Shown here in pieces: positions 1 through 11,634 of a DNA stretch of 64,000 bases. The DNA comes from Nageia nagi (Eukaryota > Pinophyta). Position 1 is the first letter of the stretch. Each line of letters opens with the position of its first letter. The notes beneath the pieces were generated by a model. That model saw only the letters and a list, made by a program, of their open reading frames with translations. It was not told where the DNA came from and searched no databases. Where the stretch lies: the NCBI GenBank assembly GCA_050084985.1, contig JBITNC010000001.1, positions 47,492,001 to 47,556,000 of the forward strand, given 5' to 3'. The translations under genes were made by a program, and so were the position numbers.

Positions 1-1380
1 ACAACTATCATTTGAGTCAAATGGATATACAAAATGAAGCATATTATTGATGGTAGCATTGTAAAACAAAAAGATTGGTTGGTTTCTAATTATTATGCCT
101 AGAAAGAAGGCCTTCACTATGAAGATATGTTTGCACCTATCACCCACCTTGAGATAGTTTACTCTCTTCTTGCTTTAGCTTTTCATTTTGGTCTCACTAT
201 CTACCAAATGGATTTTAAGTTTTAATGCCTTCTTGAATGGAGACTTGGAAGAAGAAGTCTACGTGAATCAAACCCCATAATTCACCATTGTTGGACATAA
301 GGACAAAGTGTATTGGCCCAAGAAAGCTCTTTATGGGCTAAAGTAAGCCCCCAAGCCTAGTATTCCTGGATTGGCAACTACTTCCATCATAATGGCTATT
401 AGAGGTGCTTCATGGAAGCCACATTGTACATAAAGGTGTATGAATCTAACTATAGCATTATTAATCTCTATATTGATGATATTATTTTTATGAGCTCCTC
501 TTCTTCCCTGCTCCGACAATTTAGGAATGCCATGGTTAATGAGTTTCAGATGAGTGATTTAGGTGACATGTAATAATATTTGGGCATGTAAGTTCAAAAT
601 TCATTCAATGACATCTTCATCACTCAAACCAAATATGTTTATGATATGCTTGCCATATTTTCAATGAAATATTGCAAACCTCTTGGTACCCCGTAGTTAT
701 AGGTTGTAAATTGTTGAAAAGATAACTTATCGATATTCTAATGCATCTCATAGCTACCTGACTTGATATAATATTTATTATTATTATACTAACCATATTC
801 ATGCATTTTCCTCATGAATCCCATTGGAAAGTAGCCAAAAGGATACTTTAGTATATGTTCAACACCAAACCCTTTGGTATGTGGTATAAGTCTATTGACT
901 CTAAGACTCTTGAAGCATATACAAATGTTAATTGGATTGATGACCTTGATGAATAGAAGAGAACCCTCATATATGCCTTCTTCTTTAGTAAATCCCTCAT
1001 CTCAAGGAGTAACAAGAAGTAATATACAATTGCTCTTTCCAACACAAAAGAAAAATATATGGTTGCCTCCTTTACTTGCATCTAAGCCATTTGGATAGGT
1101 TAGTTGTTTGAGGATTTGGTATGGAACTTACCCAACCCATTTCCATCCCTTGTGATAACACCAACACCATTTCAATGACCAAGAATCTAGTGTTTCATAG
1201 AAGGAGAAAGCACATAAATATGTGACACCATTTTATTAGAGACTTGGTGAATGATGGCTTCCTTGAATTCAAGTTTTGTCTCACTAGTGACCAACTCATG
1301 GACATCTTCACCAAAGCATTATGAAATGAATGATTCCTTAGTCTCTAGAATCTTATTGGAATTTAACCCATTCAAATTAA
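1..1380 (+). pseudogene. Ty1/copia reverse transcriptase-RNase H, decayed, 5' part outside window
   Basis: Decayed pol of a copia retrotransposon. Across shifting + frames one reads the RT block EGLHYEDMFAPITHLE, then FHFGLTIYQMD, then GDLEEEVYVNQ, and the catalytic box YIDDIIFM near 465-490 (YVDD in most families). RNase H follows: the KPFGMWY block near 870, WIDDLDE near 940, ALSNTKEKYM near 1030, and the C-terminal DQLMDIFTKAL near 1290-1320. Many stops and at least four frame changes make it non-functional. Gag and integrase would lie left of the window. Order and motifs are diagnostic of copia; the lineage within copia cannot be assigned. Confidence 0.9.
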
Positions 1381-1830
1381 GGGGGAGAATGGAGGAATTT
1401 AATATTCCTAAGTTGACTTCATTTTTATGTGAATAGTCTTATTATGTCAATGGCCTAGTCACTCCATGCCAATGGCTCTTACTTTGTTCTTTATTCACCT
1501 ACCTACATTTAATTTTGTTACCTTTATCACATCAAGATAAAGCCTTTATTGGCATCACTAGCCTTAAAGTATGATAATTTGACTTTTGCACTATTCTTGA
1601 TCACAATAACTCCATTCTTTTATACAATGACTTTGTTTGACCATAATTTGCTATTTGTTTAATCATGGCTATTTCATATTTGACCATGATAATTCTTTTA
1701 TTTATTATGGCAACTCAAATTCTTCAAATTTACCAAATCTCTCTAATAAGGGGCCTAAGGCTCATAAAACTTTGAATTATGCCTTGAGAGGTTTCCTAAT
1801 TAGTTCTATTGGAGGTAGTAACTAGATGGT
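1378..1830 (+). mobile_element. Polypurine tract and probable 3' LTR of the copia element
   Basis: Directly after the RNase H end is a purine run (TAAGGGGGAGAA, 1378-1389), the usual copia plus-strand primer site, followed by TGGAGG at 1390, a plausible LTR start. The LTR is expected to run several hundred bases; the right end is not defined because no partner LTR lies in the window. The boundary at about 1830 is a guess based on where LINE-like sequence begins soon after. Confidence 0.5.
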
Positions 1831-1919
1831 TTAGAGTAAGGAAAATAAGAGTCATTATTGTACAAGAATAAGATATTTTTTACTAGATAAAGATTTACTA
1901 GGTTTACTCCCCATAAAAA

Positions 1920-2960
1920 GTATTTGGATAAAGAACTTTATTCCTAAGGTTGTTCTCTTTCCCTATCCTTGTAGTTGAAAATAAAGTCCTTAATGTTGAA
2001 AATTTGGTAAAAGGAGTATTCAACATTATTAGCAAATGTGTGCTATGTGAAAATGATTCCAAGTTTGTTAACAATCATATTTTCCTTTGTTGTACTTATG
2101 CTTTTGATATTATGTATCATATCATCTCCAAGTTGATAATCTCTTGGGCAGTATCTAACAATATTGCATATGTTTATCTTCACTCAAGTTCACCTTTCGT
2201 ATAGAAAAGGCTAAAATTTCTTTGGAGTCTATGCCTACCTCACTTTTTGTGGGGGACATGAAGGGAGGACAACAAATGGAATCTTTAAGGATAAGAAACA
2301 AGATGTTGGATCCTTGAAAAATTATATTAGCAGTTCCCCTATAGAAAACTAAAAAATCCTTAACAACATATAAGAAATGATTATAGTCTTTAAAAGAAAT
2401 ATTGTGTAGGATTGGGAAATAGAAGTAGACCTTAATCCTCTTTGCCTCAAAACTATGAGAGAGGAGGTGGGTTAGTTACCCCATATAAAGGATTAGGTTA
2501 AAGTTAATTTTGAATATGGGGAAAACAAGGGTAATCCAAATAAGGTAGGTGTTGACAAAGTCTTTGGAGATACTACTAGTAGGATATTGTTTGCCTTTAT
2601 GAAATCTATGGGGAAATAGATAAATCAATTTACAAAAATTAGAACTCTTTTGTTGGAAATAAGATTTACCCAAAGCCTTGGATTCAAGAAAGTGTTACTT
2701 ATGAGGGACTCTCTTAATATAATCAAAGTAAGTACTAAGGAGGATAAAGCAAGTTGATCCATTATTGAGCTAATTATTGAGAGCAAATTAAATATGGATA
2801 AGTTAAAGCAATTCAAGATTTAACATGTTTATAAGGAAGGTAACTAGGTGGAAAATTAGATGGCTAATGTTGGGATGAGGATGCTAGAGTTGTAGGAGTG
2901 GAGGGAGGATTCCCTCCTAACCCTTTACGAATTAATGAGAAAAAAAGAATAGAACATCAA
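1920..2960 (+). pseudogene. LINE (non-LTR retrotransposon) ORF2 C-terminus: zinc-binding region and RNase H
   Basis: Near 1960-2110 the + strand reads like the zf-RVT region that ends plant LINE reverse transcriptases: a VLNVENLVKGVFN stretch, then CVLCENDSKF, then a NNHIFLCC histidine-cysteine end. Near 2210-2310 a LWGT-REDNK block resembles the WRERN motif. From about 2490 to 2880 it continues into a plant LINE-type RNase H: VKVNFEYGENKGNPNK (GASKGNPG-like), MRDSLNIIKV, and VYKEGN-VENXMANVG. Stops and frameshifts throughout. The Tat element at 3190 cuts the sequence downstream, so some of 11635-12100 may be the LINE 3' tail. Confidence 0.75.
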
Positions 2961-3189
2961 CCTATTAGAGTAGTAGGATATGAAAAGGTCTAATGTTAAA
3001 GCTTAGTAATTCAGTAGATAGAATTGGACTCATAAGCATTATAGAACTAATAGGTAAGGTCCTAATAAGATGATTATTTTTTATAGTCTAAGGAATTTCA
3101 ACCTCATACAAAAATAGGATTTTGATTTGACTTAGATGTGTGTTAAAAATCCCCATATAAATCTTGGGACATGCTTTGCATGGGGAACC
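2961..3189. other. Left flank of the Tat insertion
   Basis: Non-coding or unrecognised DNA between the LINE RNase H and the gypsy insertion. It continues on the far side at 11635. I recognise no family in it. Confidence 0.5.
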
Positions 3190-3194
3190 AAAAG

Positions 3195-3826
3195 TGTAGA
3201 CTAAAAATAATACATAAATAATAAATCGATGCACTATTTATCTACAATATAATATTGAAGCATATATCATAAATATGACATCTAATGAACATGATAAATA
3301 ATGTACCTTCGTTAAATTCGCATCCAAGTGAACTAATGAGAATCATACATCAATTGCAATTGCATACCATAAGAAATGAACATCACCAATGGCCTAAGAG
3401 CATGTTGTTAATGACTTGAAAGATGTAGATCTACACATAGAAATTGAAATGTGTAGAAGTAAGATGAAGGGTATATCAAATCTACAGGGATGCAATGTTA
3501 TGAAATACCTTTGTTTTATCAAATGAAATGATATTGCATGTTCTAATCTCTCTCTTAGGATCTTTACTGATATTGAACGATATCTTTTATGTTGCCTTTG
3601 ATATTCTTTTATAGCAACATTTTGATCCTTTTTTATTCTTGAGATCATTGCACAATACATTATTTATGGTATCTTTCTTGATATTTGACACCTTTTGTAT
3701 TACACCATGGTCCATTACATTGATTACATTGCCTTGGGTATATTTTAACCCTCTTTATAATAAATATTCTTTGATGCTATAAAATGAATTATTTAATAAA
3801 TAATAATTTATTTTTAGGCATCTACA
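3195..3826 (-). repeat. 3' LTR of the Tat element (632 bp)
   Basis: Closely matches 11021-11629 across its length, for example the shared block TGTAGACTAAAAATAAT at the start and AGGCATCTACA at the end. Length differs (632 versus 609) mainly by small indels, including a stretch near 3500-3545 absent from the other copy. Several substitutions are visible, so the insertion is not recent. Confidence 0.93.
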
Positions 3827-3841
3827 TTTTTACCCTCTTTG
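3827..3841 (-). other. Polypurine tract of the Tat element
   Basis: On the minus strand, AAAGAGGGTAAAAA abuts the TG of the 3' LTR. This is where the plus-strand primer of an LTR retrotransposon is expected. Confidence 0.7.
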
Positions 3842-4750
3842 GAGGTGTGATTGAAGAAATGAGAGTACATATCCAAATAAGTATAGAATAAATTTTTGAA
3901 ATATTCATCCAACATTGCCATTTGATGATGATGAGAGTCTTTTGATGCTCCTTTTTCACTTGGTTGCCCCATGAAAGCTCCTTGAGTGGTACAACCAATA
4001 CAAAATCTAAAGAACTACATCCTTTTGTCTCTTACATTGCTCAACCATGAATCTAGTCATCCCTTCATTTGTGATACTTAGGAATATGATGCTTTTACAT
4101 CTATACATTGATATAGAAGTGGTACTTTGATTTTAGCTCTAGGTTTGTTGATGTGAATAATGTTGACAATGTGTAAATAGTATGGAAAACCGTTAACAAT
4201 GTAAATTTTGCTTTGTTTTCATTCTTCCTTTTTATTTAGGTACCTGCAAAAAGTGTAGATGTACCTTGTATAAAAATATTTTGGACACACAATGAGTTAC
4301 ATCATCCATTGATGATGAGTTAATGTCAACAATCTACTTATGATTGCATCATTGATTTGTCTTTTAAGTGAGTGAACTCTCATTGGTCGTAATGATGGCT
4401 ATCAGTGGTCATATGTTTTATGTTTATGACCCTGAGATATTGTGCTTTGTATGGTTCAAACAAAAAACTATATGGATACACAACAAGTTGTATCATTTAT
4501 CAAGGATAAATCAATATCAACATCTTGCTCATGATTGTATCATTGATTTAACTTTCAAGTGAGTGAACTCTCACTGGCTATTTTTATGGCCATCAATGAC
4601 CTAGAATTTTTATATCCATGGTCCGGAGACATTATACTATCTTTTTATTTTTAGTTTTTCATTTTTTAAATTATTTTTCATTTTTTTCATGTTTATAATG
4701 AAGTATAGATAATAATGCATGCCATTAACAACATCCTAACAATCAAATAA
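3842..4750 (-). repeat. 3' untranslated region of the Tat element with a two-copy tandem repeat
   Basis: No coding trace lies between the integrase end and the polypurine tract. Two diverged direct copies of about 198 bp stand at roughly 4272-4470 and 4472-4665. Both contain TGGA-ACACAA, a TGATTG-ATCATTGATTT block, and AAGTGAGTGAACTCTCA followed by a TATGGC/ATGGCTATCA-like stretch. Tandem repeats in this untranslated position are common in Tat elements. Confidence 0.75.
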
Positions 4751-4751
4751 A

Positions 4752-6060
4752 TTATGAAAAAAATAGAACACAAAATACATGTACCTTGCCTAAGATATGC
4801 ATTATTTTGCAAGGTATGGAGCCATTGTTTAATGCAAAGAAGTGTTTAATATGTATGGAATTAAAGATTTTTGGTTCTTCTCTACCATCCATGGATGATA
4901 ACCTATAAGCTCCTGATCTTGTTGCATCAATGAAAATAAATGGGCATGTCCAAGTTGGTTCAAACTTTCCTTTTATTTCATCATTTGTAGTTATTTTATT
5001 GATGTTTTCTTTCAACACCAAGTCTCCTATTTTGAACTTCTTTGATTTGATTTTCTTGCCAAATGCCCTCTCTAGCTTTACATGATATGCCTTGTAATGC
5101 TTAATTACCTTGATGCTCTTTTCATGAAGTGCCTCTAATTGTTGTAACCTAGCTTTCCTTACTTCTTCATCTAATATATCTCCTTGTAGTGAAATAGCCT
5201 CAAAGATGGTAACTCCAACTCTAATGGTACAATAGCCTCATCTCCATACATTAATGCAAATGGTGTTACCCTAGTGGTTATTCTAATGCTTATTCTATAT
5301 TCCCAAAGTGCATAAGGTAATTGTTCATGACAATATACTTTGTACTTATCCCATGTTTTTTACAAAAGGCTCTTTATTATTTTGTTTGATGCTTTTGCTT
5401 GACCATTCCCTTGAGGATAATATACTAAAGAAAATGTTTGAGCAATATGAAACTTTTGCAAAAGGCTTTCATATCCTTACCTTTGAAATTTTTCCCATTA
5501 TCCATGATCAATCTTTGTGGTACTCCAAACCATGTAATGATGTTTTCAATCAAGAAAGCAAATGATTTTATATTGTATCAATGATTTCATTAGAATGGCC
5601 TCAACCCACTTTGTGGTAAAATCTATAGCTATGATGATGAATTTGTGACCTTCCCTTGAATGTAGATTGATAAGCCTAATCAAATCTATGGCCCAAGTTG
5701 CAAATGGCCATGGTGAAATTATGGAGTTCAACTCTTGAGTTGGTTATTTTTCTAAATTTACATGCTTTTTATATTATAAATAAGTCCTAACATGATTTTT
5801 GTAATCCTCCTCCATTGTAGGCCAATAGTAACTAATTCACAAAAGCTTAGTGTATAATGCTTTTGTAAAGAAATTCCCTCCACACAACCCATCATGTACT
5901 TATTCTAATGTTGTTATTATTTCATGTTATATTAGACAACTCAAAAGAGCACCATCAAATGATATTTTATACAAAACTTCACTAATAATCACATACTTGA
6001 TAGCTGTCCTTTTTAATCTAACTTTTTCATTTCTATAAAAACTTGATGGAACTATTTGAT
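4752..6060 (-). pseudogene. Integrase of the Tat element
   Basis: Read from right to left: a zinc-binding part near 5800-5900 (YMMGCVEGI and SFCELVTIGLQWRRI fragments), then the catalytic core PWPFATWAIDLIRLIN with GHKFIIIAIDFTTKWVEAI at 5620-5720, a damaged second catalytic block near 5520-5570 (WIMGKI, expected DNGKNF), and the C-terminal GKFEPTWTCPFIF with SGAYRLSSMDG at 4860-4990. The first catalytic aspartate context is visible (WAIDLI, AIDF). Frameshifts break the middle, about 5100-5560. Function would be insertion of the cDNA into chromosomes. Confidence 0.9.
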
Positions 6061-6108
6061 CTTTCAAATAATTGTAAATATCAACATAACATTGCTGAGG
6101 ATCACTTT

Positions 6109-6588
6109 TTATGTCAAGGTGGCATTATGTACTTCTTGTATGTGATCTAGGTAAGAAGGTGTACCAAAATTTTGAATCTTGAGGATAGTTTCTTCATCTT
6201 CTATCTTAATTGGTGTCAATGAAGCTACACTTGCCATTTCATTTAGATATCTATTGTTAGTCCTTGGAATATCTTGAATAATGTACCTATCAAACTCATT
6301 AAGCAATTCAGTAACCACTATCTTATATGAATTCAAATTCTCATATTTGGTGTTATATGTATCATTGACTTGATTTACAATAAGCTGTGAATTACCATAT
6401 ATCTCCAAATCATTTATTTTCAAATATATAGTTGCTTTCAAACCCAAAATCAAAGCTTCATATTTTACCATATTATTAGAGCACTCAAAATCAATTTTAT
6501 ATGCTATAGGAATTACCTCATTGGAAGGTGACACTAGAACAATACATGCTCCTTCCCCATAAGCACATTTTGATCCATCAAAATACAA
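6109..6588 (-). pseudogene. Second, archaeal-type RNase H (aRNH) of the Tat element
   Basis: A 159-codon open stretch starting MYFDGSKCAYGEG, then VKYEALILGLKATIYL, then EIYGNSQLIVNQV, ending near EVHNATLT. It matches the archaeal-type RNase H found between the ordinary RNase H and integrase only in Tat elements. Catalytic residues: the first Asp (YFDG) and the Glu (YEAL) are present, but the third position is GNS where GDS is expected, so the active site has lost an Asp. This is one of the best preserved frames of the element. Confidence 0.9.
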
Positions 6589-6800
6589 AGTCTAGGCTAT
6601 AGGTTTATCCTCCATTTTGCACATGAGCTCATCCGAGATCATCATCTCTTCATCATCACGCTATTGATAAGCAGGGTTGTACTTTCTTAATAGTGTGCTT
6701 ATTTATCATGTTTATCTAGGAATTCTTTGAGCACCATTATACCATCATTTTGAAGAAACTTTGCTATCAAATCTATAATTGCCTATCCTTTCATGGGTTT

Positions 6801-7166
6801 TTACTTTACCACATTGATATCAAACTCTTGCAACAACATCAACCACTTAGCTACCCTTCCTAATAAATGTTGCTTTGCTACAAGATATTTTAGTGGATTA
6901 ACTGGGCTAACAACATATGTAGTGTAATATAAAAGATAATGCCTTAGTTTTTCTATAGAAAAAATAATACCAAAGCAAAGTTTTTCCATAGGTGTATATC
7001 TTGTTTCATAATCAATGAGAGTTTTGCTAAGATAATATATTGCTCTTTCTTTATTCTTATCATCTCTTTGACACAACATTACCCCTAAAGCATATAATGT
7101 GTCTGATATATAAAGATATGCTAGTTTTTCAAAATCCATGGGCATTAAGATAGGAGGATTTAGCAA
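6801..7166 (-). pseudogene. RNase H of the Tat element
   Basis: A 121-codon open stretch. Typical gypsy RNase H features are seen: LYISDTLYALGVMLCQRD, then AIYYLSKTLIDYETRYTPMEK, then LRHYLLYYTTYVVSPVNPLKYL, then RVAKWLMLLQEFDI. It directly follows the RT connection region and precedes the second RNase H. It would degrade the RNA strand of the RNA-DNA hybrid during reverse transcription. Confidence 0.9.
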
Positions 7167-8100
7167 ATATTATTTTATATCTTCAAATACCTTTTGACAC
7201 TTATCATCCCATACAAACTTGGCATCCTTTTTTAGTAAATGGCCTAGATTTATCCCCAAGTTAAGAAATGAACCTTCTTACCAAATTTATCTTCCCTTGA
7301 AGACTTCTTAGATGTTTGAGGTTCTTTGGAGTTGGAATACTCACTATGGCTTTTACTTTTTTATGGTCCACCTCAATACCCCTTTTTGATACCCAAGCAA
7401 TTTTTTTGAAGTAACATCAAATGCACACATTTGAGGTTTTAGTCTAAGCTTATACCTTTTTAGAATGTAAAATACTTCTTCAAGGAGCTCCAAATGGTCT
7501 TGGCCTTGCTTTGATTTGACCAAAATATCATCAACATACACCTCCACTGATTTATAAATATGCTCATAGAACATAGACACCATAACTCTTTGATAAGTAG
7601 CACCCACATTTTTTAATCAAAAGGAAATAACCTTCCAACAAAAATTTCCCTAAGGTATATTTAAAGTAGTCTTATGTTGACAAGTTAGATTGATTAGAAT
7701 TTTATTATATCCTAAAAATCCATTCGTAAAAGATAAAGTATCATGACCAGCAATACTATCCATAATTATATCAATATTTGGAAATGGAAAATCATCATTT
7801 GGAAAAGCATTATTGATGTCATGAAAATTAGTACAAACACTTATCTCTCCAGTAGGTTTTATAACAAGAACAATGTTAGCCATCCATTTTGAGTAATCAA
7901 TTGGTTTAATTAATCCATCATTCAAATATTTTTTCATTTCTTTCTTGACTAATAATGCCTTACAAGGATGCATATTTCTTAGTTTTTGTTTAATAGGTTT
8001 GGCTCCTTCCTTAAGTGGTAAATTATAAATAATAAAAGAGGGATCTAGACCAAGCATATTAGCATAATACCATGCAAAATTATTATGATTTTCAATAAAT
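7167..8100 (-). pseudogene. Reverse transcriptase of the Tat element
   Basis: N-terminal RT block at 7650-8057 includes KEMKKYLNDGLIKPIDYSKW, IVLVIKPTGEISVCTNFHDI (expected VCTDFRDLN), DDFPFPNIDIIMDSIAGHD and FLGYNKI. The next part, 7353-7607, has GATYQRVMVSMF and the catalytic VEVYVDDILVKSK; the YVDD codons lie at about 7528-7539. The region between the two (about 7610-7650) and the end (7167-7350) are shifted or interrupted. The catalytic pair is intact but the frame is not. Confidence 0.92.
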
Positions 8101-8899
8101 TTGTTCTTGCACCTTTCTTATTGAGATGTTGGAAGGTAGCTCCAACTTTGACCAACATTTCCTCATCACTTGTCCTAATATTGACATCTACTAGTTCCTT
8201 AGTCAGGAATGCCAATTTATCCTTTTGCTATAATAATGATGGTAACTCTTCCAATCCCTAAATGTCACCTATATCATCATGTTCTTTCTAAACTTGAAAC
8301 ACCTCATTGAAACTCACCTTTTGTCCAAAATACCCATATTCACTAAGAATGTAACTTGTTTGTCTTTTTCATTTGATTTAAATAATTCTAATTGTGTCCC
8401 TATGTATTCAAATATATCATCATTAGTATTAAAGAAATCAAACTAAAAGGGTATAGTAACATCAATTCATAATTCCTCATCAATATCATTAGAAATCTCA
8501 ATACAAATTGCATTCTTTTATAAATAGGTCCTATTGTTTATTTTATATTCTGATCACTACCCAATCCATTCTTAGTTTTCTAAGCTCGTAAAGTAGTAGT
8601 AAAAGAAGACATACCCTGTTCTGATTTGTCTAAACCCCCTCCTTTATATTTATAATTTTTTTCATGTATTTATGAACAAAAGGAGATGGAAAGGTTTTAC
8701 CTATTGCGTTCATTGGTTGATCCTTCATTAAGGTTACTAGACTCGAATATACCATTGCTTTAGAGCAAGAACCCCCATCATCTTCATTATTTTCACACCA
8801 TTGATAACATTTGGATAGTATAGCTCATCATTGAAAACCTTAAAAACTGAGTATTTTCAATTGTCTCAAATCTTTGATGGATATTAATGGATCAAAGTT
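8101..8899 (-). other. Protease-RT linker of the Tat element
   Basis: Internal sequence between the protease and RT domains. It is expected to encode a poorly conserved connecting stretch; here it is too broken to read more than short fragments. I see no extra domain. Confidence 0.6.
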
Positions 8900-9560
8900 C
8901 TCAATCTGTACGTTCCCATTCCTATCTCTATAATTTGAGGTTTTTTTTCTTATTTTACTATTGTTGAGTATGCTTCCAAAGGTACAATTTTATATCTAAG
9001 ATAAGTCATGGTGAATTCCTCCATTTTTGCTACATTATATAATGTATATGGTTTTGGATCACCTATTACTGTGTGTACCTCACCTTGATATTCAAATTTC
9101 AACTTGCCATCTACTGTAGATGGTACTACATCCATATCATGAAGCCAATGTCTTCCAAATAATAGGTTATATGAAAATATTGAATTCATAACTTGAAATT
9201 ATGTTTCAACTATTTTGACTCCTATTGTGACCAAGATTATAGCTACTCCAATTGGCTTTTGGATGAACTATCATATGCTTTGATTCAGAATGTGGCTTCT
9301 TTTAAGGGAGGTATCTCTACACCTTTCTCTTAAAGTTGTATCAAACACTTATGTGAAAATATATTAGCATTTAATCCATTATCTACCAATATTCTTTTTA
9401 CTTCTCATCCTTCTATCATAGGTGTGATGTACAACGTAAAATAATCAACAAGAATTTCTCTACTATGTTTTTCAAACTTATAAAATGTAATTCCATCACA
9501 TTCCTTAATAGACCTAAGCTTTTGAAAAAACACAGCAACAATCATATTGGTGGTAATTGT
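8900..9560 (-). pseudogene. Aspartic protease region of the Tat element
   Basis: The minus strand reads RILVDNGLNANIF near 9360-9395, which corresponds to the protease active site (normally VDGGS or DTGA), followed by the gag-asp-protease signature YNLLFGRHWLHDMDVVPSTV at 9110-9180 and KLKFEYQGE. Role: cutting of the Gag-Pol polyprotein. Asn replaces the residue after the catalytic Asp and the Ser/Thr position is lost, so the site is probably dead. Frameshift and stops separate the active site from the following open stretch. Confidence 0.82.
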
Positions 9561-9779
9561 TTCTTTTTTGAATAAATCATATAAGATCTTCCTATGTATT
9601 TAGATGTAGATATGAAATCATACAAACTAATCTTAGCAAGATTAGTTTTCAATTGCTCAATCATGCTATAAGTTTTAGGATCAAGTGGGACATTTACTTA
9701 TTTAGTAGTAACCAAATTTAGAATGTTTCTTGGATGCCCCCTTCCTAATCTAGAACTAACACCTTTATCCATTGAAACT

Positions 9780-10860
9780 ATTTCACTGTTATCTCTGGGT
9801 CTAAATCTTTCTAATTAATTTCATATCTCCCTTGTGTAATAAGATCCAAAATTGTAGCTTCTAATGCCTTACAAAAATTTGCAGCATGACCTTTTCTTTA
9901 ATGATAAGTGTAATAAGCATCCAAATTTCCCATTGGGAAACTATCATATTGTGATATTTTCTCTAATGGATATAATAAACCCCTCTTTATAAGATCTCTC
10001 ATTATAAACCTTGATTGAATTAGAAATGTATACCTTTTATATCTTGTTGTAGCTGATCTTATCAATGTAGAAGGAAGTACAAGTGTATCGACCATATTTA
10101 TTATTTTTTCATCCTTCTTTATGTATGTCCAATGATTCTCTTTATTATAAGGAGTATATGTAGACTTGAGATCTCTTAACTCAAGTAAAACTTTCTCTTT
10201 TTACAATAATTCTTTTACTAATATCCCAAATCCAATACCCTTATCAGTTGGAGCATGAAAATTAATGATTGGTAAAATAGAATCTCTAAATATACCACAA
10301 ATTTCACTCTTATCCAATTTTCTATGAATAGCTTTCCATACCTTTTTGAATCTTAGGATATACTTCTTTAGTGTTTCATTACTTCCTTGGTGTAGGACAC
10401 ATAACTCTATAATAGTTCCTTGCTCTTTAATGTTATGCTTGTATTGACTCATGAATACTTGTACCAATGACTTGAATGAATCTATGGATCCCACTAGAAA
10501 ATTGTAGAACCATTGGCTAGTGTCATATTTTAAACTCCTTGGGAAAACCTTTACCATCAACTTCTCCTCCGATCCCAGTTTCAACAAGCCCTCCTCCTGA
10601 AAGCTAATAAGATGTTGCTTTGGGTCTTATTCACCACTAAACATCTCAAAATTGCGATCCTTGAGATTAGTTGGTAGGGGATAATTGTATATATCATCTA
10701 ATAAGGGTGTGGTGAACACACCATCATAATATTCCTCTTTTTGTTGGGATCTCTTATAAGTCTCAATATTGGCTAACTGTACAACAATTGCTGAATTTGG
10801 AATCAACTGCAAATTACTGCTTGAACTTTATATTTAAGCCACTTGTTTGGATATATCTTG
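9780..10860 (-). pseudogene. Gag of the Tat element
   Basis: Three open pieces in series: 10627-10812 (ending with a FEMFSGE block, usual just before the capsid domain), 10201-10587 (capsid: SLKYDTSQWFYNFLVGSI, SFKSLVQVFMSQY, ETLKKYILRFKKVWKAI) and 9898-10095 (IKRGLLYPLEKISQYDSFP). A zinc-knuckle-like YYTYHXRKGHAANFCKAL follows at about 9850-9910, which fits the CxYH-GH-C knuckle of Tat elements. The gag domain packages element RNA in the cytoplasm. Frames are offset between the pieces. Confidence 0.88.
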
Positions 10861-11003
10861 CAATGATTTGACCAAGCTTGATATGGTTTATTCTATTTTT
10901 CATGTTACTTACAACCTAAAAATAGTCTATGTACATTGTTAACAATGTTACTTCGTCATAAAATCTTGCGAGATCTCATCGGTAGGGAAAGATTAATCGA
11001 AAT

Positions 11004-11020
11004 AATTGGGTTCACCAAAA
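11004..11020 (-). other. Putative primer binding site of the Tat element
   Basis: The minus strand directly after the 5' LTR reads TTTTGGTGAACCCAATT. The TGG-type start next to the LTR end fits a tRNA primer site, but I cannot name the tRNA from memory. It is followed by about 190 bp of leader before gag. Confidence 0.55.
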
Positions 11021-11629
11021 TGTAGACTAAAAATAATGTATAAATAATAAGTTGATGTACTATTTATATACAATATAATATTGAAGCATATATCAGAAAT
11101 ATGACATCAAATGAACATGATAAATAATGTACCTTCATCAGATCCACATCCATGAGAAATAATAAGAATCATACATCAATTGCAATTGCATACCATAAGA
11201 AATGAATGCCACCAACAACCTAAGAGCATACCATCAACAATTTGAAAGATGTAGATCTACATATAAAAATTGAAATGCGTAGAAGCAAGACGAAGGGTAT
11301 AGCAAATCTATGAGGAGGCAATGTTACGAAACACCTTTGTTTTGTCTAATCTCTCTCTTAGGATATTTACTGATATTAATTAATATATTTTATATTACCT
11401 TTGATATTATTTTATAGCAACATTTTGATCCTCTTTGATTCTTGAGATCATTGCACATTACATTATTTGTGGTGTCTTTATTGATATTTGACACCTTGTA
11501 CATTACACCATGGTCCATTACATTGATTACATTGCCTTGGGTATATTTTAACCCTCTTTACAATAAATATTCCTTGATTCTATAAAATGAATTATTTAGT
11601 AAATAATAATTCATTTTTAGGCATCTACA
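11021..11629 (-). repeat. 5' LTR of the Tat element (609 bp)
   Basis: Partner of 3195-3826 with the same TGTAGA and TCTACA ends, flanked outside by AAAAG at 11630-11634. The promoter and transcription start would be in this copy. Confidence 0.93.
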
Positions 11630-11634
11630 AAAAG

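Larger units (their letters stand above)
3190..11634 (-). mobile_element. Complete Ty3/gypsy retrotransposon, Tat type, with target-site duplication
   Basis: Two LTRs bound an 8.4-kb element read on the minus strand. Both LTRs start TGTAGA and end TCTACA, a perfect 6-bp terminal inverted repeat. The 5-bp sequence AAAAG stands immediately outside each end (3190-3194 and 11630-11634), a perfect target-site duplication. Domain order from the right is gag, aspartic protease, reverse transcriptase, RNase H, a second archaeal-type RNase H, integrase. The double RNase H before integrase is the hallmark of the Tat lineage. The coding parts carry many stops and shifts, so it is immobile unless helped by another copy. 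It inserted into DNA just past a LINE remnant. Confidence 0.93.
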
